Below, piece by piece: positions 1-8,876 of a stretch of DNA of 64,000 nt (within the stretch, counting starts at the first letter, position 1; every line of letters begins with the position of its first letter). Both the position numbers and the translations under genes were made by a program. Source of the DNA: Ruminococcus sp. OA3 (GTDB lineage Bacteria; Bacillota; Clostridia; Lachnospirales; Lachnospiraceae); NCBI RefSeq assembly GCF_022440845.1, contig NZ_JAKNTO010000001.1, forward strand, positions 2,108,001-2,172,000, given 5' to 3'. A model generated the notes under the pieces. It did not search any database. It saw only the letters and a list, made by a program, of their open reading frames with translations, and was not told where the DNA came from.

Positions 1-894
1 GTGCTGACGAGTGTCATTGGAGCAGATGAAAAACTGCTGGTGGTGGCCAACGGAGCGTACGGGGAACGTATGGCAGACATTGCCTCACACGCAGGGATCC
101 GGCATGAGGTCTATAGGGAAGAGTATAACCGTATTCCGGATGCGGGTAAAGTCAGAAAGATCCTTGCAGATCATCCAGAGCTGACACACGTTGCCATGGT
201 GCACAGCGAGACGACTTCCGGGATCCTGAACAATATCGAGGAGGTCGCAAAAGTCGTAAAAGAAGCGGGAAAGGTCATGATTGCAGACGCTATGAGCAGC
301 TTCGGCGGAGTGGATATACCGGTGGAAGCATGGGGGATCGATTTTTTGATCAGCAGTGCAAATAAATGTATCCAGGGAGTACCGGGATTTTCATTTATCA
401 TAGCAAGGCTGGACCTGCTGAAAGAAAGCGCAGGAAAAGCCAGGAGTCTTTCTCTTGATCTCTATGACCAGTGGAAGACAATGGCTGTGGACGGCAAATG
501 GAGGTTTACTTCACCGACACATACGGTGCTGGCGTTTGCAAGGGCGATGGAAGAGCTGGAGGCCGAAGGCGGTATACCGGCGAGGAACAGGCGGTATGCG
601 GACAATAACTGGCTGCTCATTGAAAAAATGAAGGAGATGGGATTTGAACCGTATATCAGAAATCAGTATCAGGGGCCCATCATCACCACGTTCTTTTATC
701 CAAAAGACTGTAACTTCTCCTTTTTGGAAATGTACCATTATGTAAAAGAACGGGGATACGCCATTTACCCGGGCAAGGTGACAGAGGCGGATACATTCCG
801 CATCGGAAACATCGGTGAGATTTACAGGGCGGATATTGAAAGCCTGTGCAGTATTATAAAAGAATTTCTGGAGGAGAAAAGGAATGAACGGTAA
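1..894 (+). CDS. phnW: 2-aminoethylphosphonate--pyruvate transaminase, 5' end outside window
   Basis: PLP-dependent enzyme that moves the amino group of 2-aminoethylphosphonate to pyruvate, giving phosphonoacetaldehyde and alanine in the cytosol. The visible 297 residues match the PhnW family from about residue 70 onward, so the N-terminal 70 or so residues lie before the window and the GTG at position 1 is an internal valine. The PLP lysine lies in SSANKCIQG (visible residue 122), preceded by DAMSSFGG. KWRFTSPTHT and the C-terminal YPGKV and FRIGNIGE motifs are also PhnW-like. The stop overlaps the start of phnX by 11 bases, so the two are translationally coupled steps of one pathway that frees carbon, nitrogen and phosphate from a phosphonate. 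Confidence 0.95.
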   Translation: MLTSVIGADEKLLVVANGAYGERMADIASHAGIRHEVYREEYNRIPDAGKVRKILADHPELTHVAMVHSETTSGILNNIEEVAKVVKEAGKVMIADAMSSFGGVDIPVEAWGIDFLISSANKCIQGVPGFSFIIARLDLLKESAGKARSLSLDLYDQWKTMAVDGKWRFTSPTHTVLAFARAMEELEAEGGIPARNRRYADNNWLLIEKMKEMGFEPYIRNQYQGPIITTFFYPKDCNFSFLEMYHYVKERGYAIYPGKVTEADTFRIGNIGEIYRADIESLCSIIKEFLEEKRNER

Positions 895-1654
895 ACTGGA
901 AGGAATTATTTTTGACTGGGCAGGAACGACGGTTGACTATGGATGCTTTGCACCTGTCCAGGCGTTCGTGGAAGTTTTCAGACATTACGGGGTGGAACCG
1001 ACGATGGATGAGGTGCGCAGGCCGATGGGCATGCTGAAGATCGATCATATACGCACAATGCTCTCGATGCCCAGAATCAGGCGGGAGTGGGTACAGAAGT
1101 ATGGGAGCGTTCCTGATGACGGGCATGCGCAGGCCATGTATGGAATGTTTGAGGAAAAGCTGTTTGGGATTCTGCAAGATTTTGCAGAGCCCAAGCCGGG
1201 CGTTACACAGCTGACGGAGGAACTGCGCGCACGGGGAATTGCCATCGGGTCTACAACCGGCTATACGGATGAGATGATGAAGGTGGTCGCACCGGCTGCG
1301 CAGAGCAGAGGATACGAGCCGGATGTATGGTTTACTCCGGATTCTACAGGTCAGAAAGGGCGCCCATATCCCTATATGATCTTTCGGAATATGGAGGCAC
1401 TCGGCCTTACGGATGTCAGAAATGTCATAAAGGTCGGAGATACCGTATCCGACATCAAAGAGGGAAAGCATGCCGGTGTATGGACAGTTGGCGTGATCAG
1501 CGGCAGTTCCGAGATGGGACTTACGCGGCAGGAGTATGAGACATTGGATTCAGAGGAGCGCAGACAGCGTGAAGAAAAAGTCCGTGAGACATTTCTGTCG
1601 GCCGGTGCCGATCAGGTGATCCTGCATCTGGAAGAGCTCCTGGATCTGATTTAA
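884..1654 (+). CDS. phnX: Phosphonoacetaldehyde hydrolase (phosphonatase)
   Basis: HAD-superfamily hydrolase that cleaves the C-P bond of phosphonoacetaldehyde to acetaldehyde and phosphate, using the PhnW product. At 256 aa it is close to the family length. HAD motif I is near the N-terminus (FDWAGTTVDYG, nucleophile in DWAGT), motif II lies around GSTTGYT, and motif IV is KVGDTVSDIKEG. The start at 884 is preceded by GGAGAAAAGG inside the end of phnW. No terminator is obvious after it, and the next gene has its own promoter. Confidence 0.95.
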   Translation: MNGKLEGIIFDWAGTTVDYGCFAPVQAFVEVFRHYGVEPTMDEVRRPMGMLKIDHIRTMLSMPRIRREWVQKYGSVPDDGHAQAMYGMFEEKLFGILQDFAEPKPGVTQLTEELRARGIAIGSTTGYTDEMMKVVAPAAQSRGYEPDVWFTPDSTGQKGRPYPYMIFRNMEALGLTDVRNVIKVGDTVSDIKEGKHAGVWTVGVISGSSEMGLTRQEYETLDSEERRQREEKVRETFLSAGADQVILHLEELLDLI

Positions 1655-1671
1655 TGATGCGCAAATAGAGA

Positions 1672-1700
1672 TTTACAAACTTCAGGAAAACAGGTATAAT
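1672..1700 (+). promoter_or_regulatory. Sigma-A-type promoter upstream of small membrane protein
   Basis: TTTACA (1672-1677), a 17-base spacer and a perfect TATAAT (1695-1700), 36 bases before the ATG at 1736. It lies just after the phnX stop, so the next gene is probably a separate transcription unit. Confidence 0.7.
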
Positions 1701-1735
1701 GATTACCATCGACTAATTACAAAGGAAGGTACATT

Positions 1736-2098
1736 ATGCAAGGTGGTAATGAGAAATTTTCTTACATTCTGCGTACGGTGGCGGGGGCATATTTGTGTTA
1801 CCTGTCTTACAGTATTCTGCGCGCTGTAATGAATGGAGAAACGGGGGGGCACAGCGTACTGGTGTCAGTTTGTGCAGTCGCTTTTATCATAATTGGAGTA
1901 ATTCTGATGGTATGGGGTGTCCGCGGCATGAAGATGGTCAGTAAGCAGCAGGCCGAGGAGGCCGCCCAGGCAGAAGAAGAGCAGGGAGAAGAGACTGTGG
2001 AAGGTATTGAAGAACAGACAGCGGAAGTACCGGAAGATTCGGCAGCGGAGGTTGTAGAAGAACAGTCAGATGTGGATAAGGAAAAAACTGAACAATAA
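1736..2098 (+). CDS. Small membrane protein with a Glu-rich tail, function unknown
   Basis: A 120-residue protein that I do not recognise. The first 65 residues contain two hydrophobic segments (about 9-28 and 40-61) joined by a short loop with NGETGG, followed by basic residues (RGMKMVSK). From about residue 67 to the end it is a low-complexity acidic tail rich in Glu, Ala and Val, probably disordered. The lysine-rich edge after the second segment suggests the tail is cytoplasmic. AAAGGAAGG precedes the ATG. It has its own promoter and a strong terminator, so it is likely monocistronic. Confidence 0.7.
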   Translation: MQGGNEKFSYILRTVAGAYLCYLSYSILRAVMNGETGGHSVLVSVCAVAFIIIGVILMVWGVRGMKMVSKQQAEEAAQAEEEQGEETVEGIEEQTAEVPEDSAAEVVEEQSDVDKEKTEQ

Positions 2099-2140
2099 GT
2101 CTGTTTGCGGGCCGGTCATACCGGTCCGTTGCAATGAAAA

Positions 2141-2190
2141 GCCGCAGCGGCATAACTAAAAACAGTTATGTGCTGCGGCTGTATTATTTA
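2141..2190 (+). terminator. Rho-independent terminator
   Basis: Long hairpin: GCCGCAGC followed by CATAAC pairs with GTTATG and GCTGCGGC (arms 2141-2156 and 2166-2179), then a T-rich stretch. It ends the small membrane protein gene. Confidence 0.85.
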
Positions 2191-2200
2191 CATTGAATGT

Positions 2201-2380
2201 AGCTTCAGGACGGCGCATCTTCTTGAGCGAAAAAGCTTCAGGACGGCGCATCTTTCTTGACCGAAAAAGCCGGTCAAGAAGCATCGGATGTTCATCCGAT
2301 GTGGAAATTGGTGCAGAAAGCGACTAACAAGCAAGCTTGACGCAGCTTTCTGCACCAATTTCCCCGCCGTCCTGAACTAA
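2201..2380 (-). repeat. Modular palindromic intergenic repeat, copy 1 (reverse orientation)
   Basis: Nested palindrome with outer arms GTTCAGGACGGCG (minus strand, at 2365-2377) and its complement at 2236-2247. Inside, in plus-strand order, are a hairpin TTCTTGACC/GGTCAAGAA (2253-2280), a hairpin CATCGGAT/ATCCGATG (2282-2301), and a long hairpin with arms AATTGGTGCAGAAAGC and its near complement (2306-2362) whose loop carries AAGCAAGCTT. The first 33 bases are duplicated in tandem (2201-2233 and 2234-2267). The element abuts the iolB stop codon, so it would be transcribed as the iolB 3' end. Related copies are at 14638, 22994, 31824 and 31975. Confidence 0.8.
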
Positions 2381-3175
2381 TTACATATTGGAGCCGTCCC
2401 AGATCTCAGCGTTCGGGTCGAGCATCCATGCATGAGTTTCGTCATCGATACGGGTTTTTACCCATGGATTACCATCGATATGACGAATTCCCCAGGTATA
2501 GCACAGTGCGTATCCAGGGCATGCAACCATTGGATGCGGTTTTTCTGTGATGACAGCCAGTCCGTTGTGGCCGATCTCCACAACATCGCCGTTTACCCAG
2601 CCAGCCCCGTAGCCCTGTGGTTTGTCAAAACGGAAGAAATAAACTTCCGGTTGTGGATGCCAGTGAGGCGGATAGCTTGACCAGCGTCCAGGCAGGTTCA
2701 CAACTTCGCCGAGCACCATGTTGGAGTATGGAGCGTTTTCATAGTCGAAGCAGGTTCTTACATTTCTTCTTGTTGTTCCCTGCAGTTCATCCACACCGCG
2801 TGCCCAGGTATCCGTATCTTCCGGCATGTACATTTTAGCTTCGAATGTCCGGTCATTTAAAGTTTTCTGTACATAGAATACGCTGCTGGCATGAGCAGTG
2901 ATCGTACAGGTATCGCCTTTGCAAAGGTGCAGGCAGTAAGGGTTGTAATCAAATGGGTTTGGACGGTCCATCTCCACCGTCTTGCCGCCAAATTCCACTT
3001 TGGCTTTTCCCTCAAACATAATCCATGCCATTTCCTTTTCTGTTTCCTGGAATGTGTAGGTATCTCCCTCTTCCATAAGCAGGAGAGCTACATCCATCAT
3101 TGCCTTGATTCCTTCGCCTTCGTCGAGACGCAGATATTCATTATAACCACGTACAGGATCTTTTGAAATATACAT
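2381..3175 (-). CDS. iolB: 5-deoxy-glucuronate isomerase
   Basis: IolB-family cupin that converts 5-deoxy-D-glucuronate to 2-deoxy-5-keto-D-gluconate in myo-inositol breakdown. The 264 residues span the full family length. The metal-binding region is visible as YPPHWHPQPEVYFF (about residue 165), and the C-terminus has the IolB-like HPMVACPGYALCYTWGIRH. AAGGGAGG precedes the start on the minus strand. No other inositol gene is adjacent, so the rest of the pathway must be elsewhere if it operates. Its 3' end runs directly into a palindromic repeat. Confidence 0.93.
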   Translation of the reverse strand: MYISKDPVRGYNEYLRLDEGEGIKAMMDVALLLMEEGDTYTFQETEKEMAWIMFEGKAKVEFGGKTVEMDRPNPFDYNPYCLHLCKGDTCTITAHASSVFYVQKTLNDRTFEAKMYMPEDTDTWARGVDELQGTTRRNVRTCFDYENAPYSNMVLGEVVNLPGRWSSYPPHWHPQPEVYFFRFDKPQGYGAGWVNGDVVEIGHNGLAVITEKPHPMVACPGYALCYTWGIRHIDGNPWVKTRIDDETHAWMLDPNAEIWDGSNM

Positions 3176-3272
3176 TATGTATACCTCCCTTTCCTTAAAA
3201 TATGATTGGTACTAAATATATGTACTAGTAACATTTTGACAGAGAATAAAAGGAACGTCAAGAGTAAATCGG

Positions 3273-3800
3273 TCAGTGCTTCTTCTTTTTCCGGTGTTTT
3301 TTCTTTTTACCGTCACTGCTGCCCAGCAGTGCGGTGTAACAGACGATACGGACCAGTGTGATCCCGAAGAATGCGCCGACACAGTCGATGGCGACGTCCC
3401 GCTTTGACGGACCTCTGCCCTCTACCAGACTCTGGTGATACTCGTCGGTGCATGCGAAGCCGAAACAGATAAGTCCCGCCACTACAAGCAGCGGAAATCC
3501 CCGCAGTCCGTACACGTAAAGCGGAAAGGAAATCGCGACTGCCAGACAGAAATATACTGCCATGTGTGCGAGCTTCCGGACGTAAACGTGAATCTTGTCA
3601 ATATAATAGTCCACACCATTGGCGGAAAGGTCCTTATCCAGAATCTTTGCTCCCACTGTTACAATCTGATAGCTGACTTTATAACTAAGCTGGCTGGACT
3701 CCTCCCCCGGCATTGCAGAAAAAGTAAAAATGATATACATCATGATAATGGCGGGGAGAAAAGAAAGGGGTTTCAATAAAAATAATATAAAACGCTTCAT
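3273..3800 (-). CDS. VanZ-like family membrane protein
   Basis: Small integral membrane protein of the VanZ-like family, whose founding member contributes to low-level teicoplanin resistance; the biochemical role of most members is unknown. The ATG at 3800 is chosen because GGAGG lies 10 bases upstream on the minus strand, giving 175 aa; a longer reading frame exists but lacks a site. Family motifs are present: FTFSAMPGEES, RKLAHMAVYF (His near helix 2), DEYHQSLVEGRGPSKRD and IDCVGAFFG. Four hydrophobic segments are visible and the C-terminus ends in a Lys/His-rich basic tail. It is divergent from thyA. Confidence 0.85.
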   Translation of the reverse strand: MKRFILFLLKPLSFLPAIIMMYIIFTFSAMPGEESSQLSYKVSYQIVTVGAKILDKDLSANGVDYYIDKIHVYVRKLAHMAVYFCLAVAISFPLYVYGLRGFPLLVVAGLICFGFACTDEYHQSLVEGRGPSKRDVAIDCVGAFFGITLVRIVCYTALLGSSDGKKKKHRKKKKH

Positions 3801-3956
3801 AAATTCAATTCCTCCAAAATTATGCCCTTCACTATAGCACGACTGCGGTCGGATGTCAAAAATCAGGCAAAAATTCATTTAGATTCCTTTTACTTGAATT
3901 CAGGCAGGGGGTATATTATAATCAAAGAAGAATGGAAACACAGAAAGGGCGGTATG

Positions 3957-4805
3957 ATGAGTTTAGCAGATCATTTATTCACGGACATGTGTACGGATAT
4001 TATAGAGAACGGCTTTAGTACGGAGGGGGAAAAAGTACGTCCCGTTTGGGAGGACGGAGCTTCGGCTTACACTGTCAAACGGTTTGGCGTGGTAAACAGG
4101 TACGATCTGTCGAAAGAGTTTCCGGCACTCACACTGCGGAAGACGGCATTGAAGAGTGCGTTTGATGAGATTCTCTGGATCTGGCAAAAAAAATCAAACA
4201 ATATTAAGGAGCTGAACAGCCATATCTGGGATAGCTGGGCGGATGAACAGGGGTCCATTGGGAAGGCGTACGGATATCAGCTCGGCGTAAAACATGAATA
4301 TAAAGAAGGCTGGATGGATCAGGTGGACCGCGTCCTGTTTGATCTGAAAAACAATCCTTTCAGCCGGCGTATTATGACGAACATCTATGTGCATCAGGAT
4401 CTGCATGAGATGAATCTTTATCCATGCGCATATTCGATGACATTCAATGTGACGCAGGAAAAGGGAAGCAGCAGACTGACGCTGAACGCAGTTTTAAATC
4501 AACGCTCACAGGATGTTCTGACTGCCAACAACTGGAATGTATGCCAGTATTCACTTCTCATGATGATGATTGCACAGGTCTGCGGTATGAAGGTGGGAGA
4601 ACTGCTGCATGTGATCGCAGATGCACATATTTATGACCGCCACATACCGCTTGTAAAAGAACTGATTGCGCGTCCGTTTTACGATGCACCGAAAGTATGG
4701 CTGAATCCTGAGGTGAAGGATTTTTATGATTTTACCGTAGATGATCTTCACGTGGAGGGTTATGAAGCGGGACCACAGATAAAGAATATTCCGATTGCGG
4801 TTTAG
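3957..4805 (+). CDS. thyA: Thymidylate synthase
   Basis: Makes dTMP from dUMP using methylenetetrahydrofolate, leaving dihydrofolate for the next gene's enzyme. AAAGGG lies 7 bases before the ATG at 3957; another ATG three bases earlier is possible. The protein has 282 residues. The catalytic cysteine is Cys157 in NLYPCAYSM, where many ThyA proteins have PCH. QRSQDVLTANNWN matches the conserved QRSxDxxxGxPFN region in altered form, and the dUMP-binding segment is HIYDRHIPLV. The divergent active-site text is what I associate with clostridial ThyA and does not suggest inactivity. Linked to folA. Confidence 0.92.
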   Translation: MSLADHLFTDMCTDIIENGFSTEGEKVRPVWEDGASAYTVKRFGVVNRYDLSKEFPALTLRKTALKSAFDEILWIWQKKSNNIKELNSHIWDSWADEQGSIGKAYGYQLGVKHEYKEGWMDQVDRVLFDLKNNPFSRRIMTNIYVHQDLHEMNLYPCAYSMTFNVTQEKGSSRLTLNAVLNQRSQDVLTANNWNVCQYSLLMMMIAQVCGMKVGELLHVIADAHIYDRHIPLVKELIARPFYDAPKVWLNPEVKDFYDFTVDDLHVEGYEAGPQIKNIPIAV

Positions 4806-4829
4806 AAAAAGAAAGGGACGGGAAATCTT

Positions 4830-5330
4830 ATGAATATGATATTGTCGGCGGACTTAAACTGGGGGATCGGGTGCAATAATAAACTGCTTGTTTCAATCCC
4901 CTCTGATATGAAGTTTTTTCGTGAGGAGACGACCGGAAAAGTAGTTGTGATGGGCAGAAAGACGCTGGAGAGCTTTCCGAACGGTATGCCGCTTGCAAAC
5001 CGAACGAATATTGTGCTGACGCAGAATCCGGATTTTCAGGTGAAAGGAGCTGTTGTTGTCCGCAGCCGGGAAGAACTGATGGAGGAGCTCAAGAAATACC
5101 GGGATGATGAGATTTATGTGATCGGGGGAGAGAGTATCTATCGGATGATGCTTCCGTACTGCGATACCGTGCATGTGACCAAAATCAATTTTGCATATGA
5201 GGCGGACACGCATTTCCCGAATCTGGATGACATGCCGGAATGGGAAGTTACGGCTACAAGTGACGAACAGACGTATTTTGATCTGGAATTTACATTTGTA
5301 AAATACGAGCGGAAAAAGGAAACAGTCTGA
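4830..5330 (+). CDS. folA: Dihydrofolate reductase
   Basis: NADPH-dependent reductase that regenerates tetrahydrofolate from the dihydrofolate made by ThyA. It has 166 residues, normal for bacterial DHFR. Visible motifs are the N-terminal ILSADLNWGIG with the substrate-loop Trp, VVMGRKTLESFP (cofactor binding), NIVLTQ, and YVIGGESIYRMMLP before the C-terminal strands. AAAGGGACGGG precedes the ATG, 24 bases after the thyA stop, consistent with a thyA-folA operon. Confidence 0.95.
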   Translation: MNMILSADLNWGIGCNNKLLVSIPSDMKFFREETTGKVVVMGRKTLESFPNGMPLANRTNIVLTQNPDFQVKGAVVVRSREELMEELKKYRDDEIYVIGGESIYRMMLPYCDTVHVTKINFAYEADTHFPNLDDMPEWEVTATSDEQTYFDLEFTFVKYERKKETV

Positions 5331-5355
5331 AAGACAGGCGATGAGAGGCTAATAC

Positions 5356-6600
5356 ATGAAAAGCAATGAATGGTATGAACTGGGGGAGCAGATCCGTGAT
5401 ATGGTACAGTCTGCTGTGGATTCCAAGGACTTCAGCCAACTGAATAAGACAGTCAGCAGCACGATCAATAAAGCGGTGGATTCCGCGGTTGACGGTGTCA
5501 GACAGGGGATGAAGAAGGCATCGGACGCATATGAGGCGCAGAATTCCCGGAATTATGAGCGGTACCCGAATAAAGAAGTCAGGGGGAATTTCCGGAATGC
5601 GAATTACAGTACGCAGCTTGTACGCGGCGTACCTTACAATACAGCGTTGTTTACGCGCTCGCCAAAAGGCAGGATTGCAGGACCGGTCATGGCGGCGACA
5701 GGATTTTCATTTGGCGGGATCTTTATCGTGATGGCACTGGCATTCCTGGCAACGGGACTTGTCACGGGAGCTTTTGGCATCACACTTACCGGAGGGATTT
5801 TTACTGTGCTCGGGATCGCCGGCATGATCGTTGGAAGTGTCGGTGCTTCTGCGTACGGAAGAGTCCGGCGGTTTAAGAAATATATCCGCCAGCTGGGAGA
5901 CCGGGGATACTGTTCGTTTCAGGAGCTGAGTTCTGCGGTTGGAAAATCAAAAGAATTTGTAAAAAAAGATGTTAAAGCAATGATTCAGAGGGGGATGTTC
6001 CTGCAGGGCCATATTGATAAACAGCAGACATGTCTGATCGTGACCCAACAGGATTATGAGCAGTATCTGTCAAGTCAGCAGGAGCTGGAGCGCCGGCAGA
6101 CGGCCGCCGCAGAGCGGAAGGAGACTCCGGAAAACAGAAAGCTGTCTGAAGAATGTGATACGATCCTAGATGAGGGGCAGCGGTACATCCGACGTATTCA
6201 TCAGGCAAATGATGCGATCCTGGATGATATGATGTCGGAAAAGCTGTCAAGGCTGGAGCTGATCATGACGAAAATCTTCTCACAGGTGGAGAAAGATCCT
6301 GATATCGCACCGGAGATGCATAAATTTATGAACTATTACCTTCCAACCACAACGAAGCTGATCGATGCTTATCAGGAGCTGGATGAACAGCCTGTGGAAG
6401 GGGCAAATATTGCCGGGACGAAAAAAGAAATTGAAGATACACTCGACACCATCAACGAGGCGTTTGAAAAACTGCTCGACCGTTTTTTCCAGGATACGGC
6501 CTGGGATATTTCATCGGATATCTCTGTGATGAAGTCCATGCTGGCGCAGGAAGGACTGGTTGACGAAGGACTGAAAATGCCGACTTCGACGAAAGGATAG
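5356..6600 (+). CDS. xpaC: XpaC-like membrane-associated protein (5-bromo-4-chloroindolyl phosphate hydrolysis family)
   Basis: 414-residue protein of the XpaC family, commonly paired with TelA; its actual function is not established. The N-terminal 90 residues are amphipathic and polar, two glycine-rich transmembrane segments follow (about 107-130 and 136-158), then a basic stretch and a region resembling a small winged helix (FQELSSAVGKSKEFVKKDV). The last 180 residues are predicted helical and charged, with DILDEGQRY-type heptads, so a coiled coil is likely. The telA start is 14 bases downstream, supporting one operon. Confidence 0.8.
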   Translation: MKSNEWYELGEQIRDMVQSAVDSKDFSQLNKTVSSTINKAVDSAVDGVRQGMKKASDAYEAQNSRNYERYPNKEVRGNFRNANYSTQLVRGVPYNTALFTRSPKGRIAGPVMAATGFSFGGIFIVMALAFLATGLVTGAFGITLTGGIFTVLGIAGMIVGSVGASAYGRVRRFKKYIRQLGDRGYCSFQELSSAVGKSKEFVKKDVKAMIQRGMFLQGHIDKQQTCLIVTQQDYEQYLSSQQELERRQTAAAERKETPENRKLSEECDTILDEGQRYIRRIHQANDAILDDMMSEKLSRLELIMTKIFSQVEKDPDIAPEMHKFMNYYLPTTTKLIDAYQELDEQPVEGANIAGTKKEIEDTLDTINEAFEKLLDRFFQDTAWDISSDISVMKSMLAQEGLVDEGLKMPTSTKG

Positions 6601-6614
6601 GAAATAAAACAGCA

Positions 6615-7757
6615 ATGAGTGACGAATTTAAAGAATTTACAACAACGCCGACACTGACTTTTGACGTGCCGGCGGATCCGCAGGAAACTGCCGTACAGGC
6701 ATCGCAGGTACAGGAGGAGAAACCACTCGATGACAGTGTCCTGACCGAAGAAGAACGGAAAATGGTAGAGGAATTTTCAGAGAAGATTGACCTGAATAAT
6801 TCCAATGCGATCCTCCAGTATGGAGCGGCAACTCAGAAAAAAATGGCAGACTTCTCTGAGACGGCGCTGGAAAATGTAAAAACAAAGGACCTTGGCGAAG
6901 TGGGAGACCTTCTCACCAACGTAGTGACAGAGCTTAAAAGTTTTGATGTACAGGAGGAGGAAAAAGGATTTCTCGGTCTGTTCAAAAAAACTTCCAATAA
7001 AATTTCGGCGATGAAAGTGAAGTATGACAAGGCAGAGGTCAATGTCAATAAAATCTGTCAGGTGCTGGAAGATCATCAGATTCAGCTGATGAAAGATATC
7101 GCGATTCTGGATAAAATGTACGATCTGAACCTGACATATTTTAAAGAACTTTCCATGTACATTCTTGCAGGAAAAAAGAAACTGCAGAAAGTACAGAGGG
7201 AAGAACTGCCGCTGCTGATGGCGAAGGCAAAACAGAGCGGGCTGCCGGAGGACGCACAGGCAGCGAAGGACATGGAATCCCTGTGCGGACGTTTTGAGAA
7301 GAAAATACATGACCTGGAACTGACACGTATGATCTCCATTCAGACAGCGCCCCAGATCCGGCTTGTACAGAGCAGTGACACTGTGATGGTGGAGAAGATT
7401 CAGTCGACGGTTGTGAATACGATTCCGCTGTGGAAAAGCCAGATGGTGATCGCACTCGGCGTGGCACATTCAACGCAGGCGGCGAAAGCACAGCAGGAAG
7501 TGACGAATATGACGAATGAACTTCTGAGACGGAATGCAGATACACTGAAAACGGCGACGATTGAGAGTGCAAAAGCGGCTGAGCGCGGCATTGTGGATAT
7601 TGAGACCTTAAAACATACGAATGAGTCTCTGATCTCGACGCTGGATGAGGTGATGAAGATTCAGACTGAGGGAAGGGAAAAGCGCAGGGCAGCGGAAGCT
7701 GAGCTTCAGAGTATGGAAAACCAGTTGAAGAGCAAACTGCTGGAAATCAGGCAGTAG
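6615..7757 (+). CDS. TelA-like toxic anion resistance family protein
   Basis: 380-residue soluble, mostly helical protein of the TelA/KlaA family, named for tellurite resistance plasmids; chromosomal members are linked loosely to envelope stress and antimicrobial tolerance. The core is recognisable from about residue 50: FSEKIDLNNSNAILQYGAATQKKMADFSE, LKSFD, GFLGLFKK, then VNKICQVLEDHQIQLMKDIAILDKMYDLN and the C-terminal PLWKSQMVIALG. It is translated just after the XpaC-like gene and ends at a terminator, so the pair probably forms one functional unit. Confidence 0.85.
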   Translation: MSDEFKEFTTTPTLTFDVPADPQETAVQASQVQEEKPLDDSVLTEEERKMVEEFSEKIDLNNSNAILQYGAATQKKMADFSETALENVKTKDLGEVGDLLTNVVTELKSFDVQEEEKGFLGLFKKTSNKISAMKVKYDKAEVNVNKICQVLEDHQIQLMKDIAILDKMYDLNLTYFKELSMYILAGKKKLQKVQREELPLLMAKAKQSGLPEDAQAAKDMESLCGRFEKKIHDLELTRMISIQTAPQIRLVQSSDTVMVEKIQSTVVNTIPLWKSQMVIALGVAHSTQAAKAQQEVTNMTNELLRRNADTLKTATIESAKAAERGIVDIETLKHTNESLISTLDEVMKIQTEGREKRRAAEAELQSMENQLKSKLLEIRQ

Positions 7758-7761
7758 GCGA

Positions 7762-7804
7762 CAAAAGAGGATGTTGTCAGTAAATGCGGCATCCTCTTGT
7801 TTTA
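7762..7804 (+). terminator. Terminator between telA and ispG
   Basis: AAGAGGATG pairs with CATCCTCTT (7790-7798), followed by GTTTT. It sits immediately before the ispG ribosome binding site, so ispG-polC is either a separate unit or reached by read-through. Confidence 0.75.
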
Positions 7805-7819
7805 GCAGGAGGGAAGAAC

Positions 7820-8875
7820 ATGTATCGGCAGAGAACCAAGATAATACAGATCGGAAACCGTTTTATCGGCGGCGGAAATACGGTCCTGATACAGTCCATG
7901 ACAAATACAAAGACAGAGGATGTAAAAGCGACAGTGGAGCAGATACGGGCACTGACGGCTGCGGGCTGCGAGATCATCCGCAGTGCTGTTCCGACGATGG
8001 AGGCGGCGAAAGCCCTTGCGGAAATAAAAAAAGAAATCGAGATCCCGCTTGTGGCTGATATACATTTCGATTATAAACTGGCAATCGCGGCGATAGAAAA
8101 CGGGGCTGATAAGATCCGGATCAACCCGGGGAACATCGGAGGCAGAAATAAGATCCGTGAAGTCGTCAACGCTGCCAGAGAACGCAGTATTCCCATCCGG
8201 GTCGGTGTAAACAGCGGTTCCCTGGAAAAAGAACTGGTTGATAAATATCAGGGTGTGACGGCTGAGGGTCTGGTAGAGAGTGCACTTGATAAGATTTATA
8301 TGATAGAAGAACTGGGATATGACAATCTTGTAGTGAGCATTAAATCATCCGATGTGATGATGTGTGCAAGAGCACACGAACTGATTGTACAGAAGATGAG
8401 ATACCCGCTGCATGTGGGGATCACCGAGGCAGGTACGCTGTTTTCAGGCAATATCAAGTCAGCAGCAGGGCTTGCGATCATTCTGTCGAAGGGAATCGGA
8501 GATACGGTCCGTGTCTCGCTTACGGGAGATCCTCTGGAGGAAATTAAATCGGCAAAATGTATCTTAAAAACACTGGGACTCAGAAAAGGCGGAATCGAAG
8601 TTGTATCGTGTCCCACCTGCGGAAGAACCCGGATTGATCTGATCGGACTTGCCAACGCCGTTGAAAGCATGGTTCAGGATATTCCGCTGGACATTAAGGT
8701 TGCAGTGATGGGATGTGTGGTGAATGGTCCTGGTGAGGCAAAAGAGGCGGATATCGGGATTGCCGGCGGAAAAGGGGAAGGTCTGCTGATCAAAAAGGGA
8801 GAAATCATCAGAAAAGTACCTGAGACAGAACTGCTGGCATGCCTGAGGGAAGAATTGGAGAATTGGAAGTCATAA
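7820..8875 (+). CDS. ispG: 4-hydroxy-3-methylbut-2-en-1-yl diphosphate synthase
   Basis: Iron-sulfur enzyme of the MEP isoprenoid pathway that reduces methylerythritol cyclodiphosphate to HMBPP. The ATG at 7820 follows AGGAGGG by 6 bases; an earlier in-frame ATG lacks a site. The 351 residues cover the N-terminal TIM barrel (QSMTNTKTEDV, VADIHFDYKLAI, KIRINPGNIGG) and the C-terminal [4Fe-4S] domain with Cys264 and Cys267 in SCPTCGRT and Cys299 in GCVVNGPGE. The stop is separated from polC by one base, so the two are co-translated. Confidence 0.96.
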   Translation: MYRQRTKIIQIGNRFIGGGNTVLIQSMTNTKTEDVKATVEQIRALTAAGCEIIRSAVPTMEAAKALAEIKKEIEIPLVADIHFDYKLAIAAIENGADKIRINPGNIGGRNKIREVVNAARERSIPIRVGVNSGSLEKELVDKYQGVTAEGLVESALDKIYMIEELGYDNLVVSIKSSDVMMCARAHELIVQKMRYPLHVGITEAGTLFSGNIKSAAGLAIILSKGIGDTVRVSLTGDPLEEIKSAKCILKTLGLRKGGIEVVSCPTCGRTRIDLIGLANAVESMVQDIPLDIKVAVMGCVVNGPGEAKEADIGIAGGKGEGLLIKKGEIIRKVPETELLACLREELENWKS

Positions 8876-8876
8876 T

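Noticed and set aside
2381-3175. Part of an inositol operon linked to the IolG-like gene at 48146
   Set aside because: The genes are 45 kb apart on opposite strands and share no motif; iolB stands alone, so a joint pathway cannot be claimed from this window.
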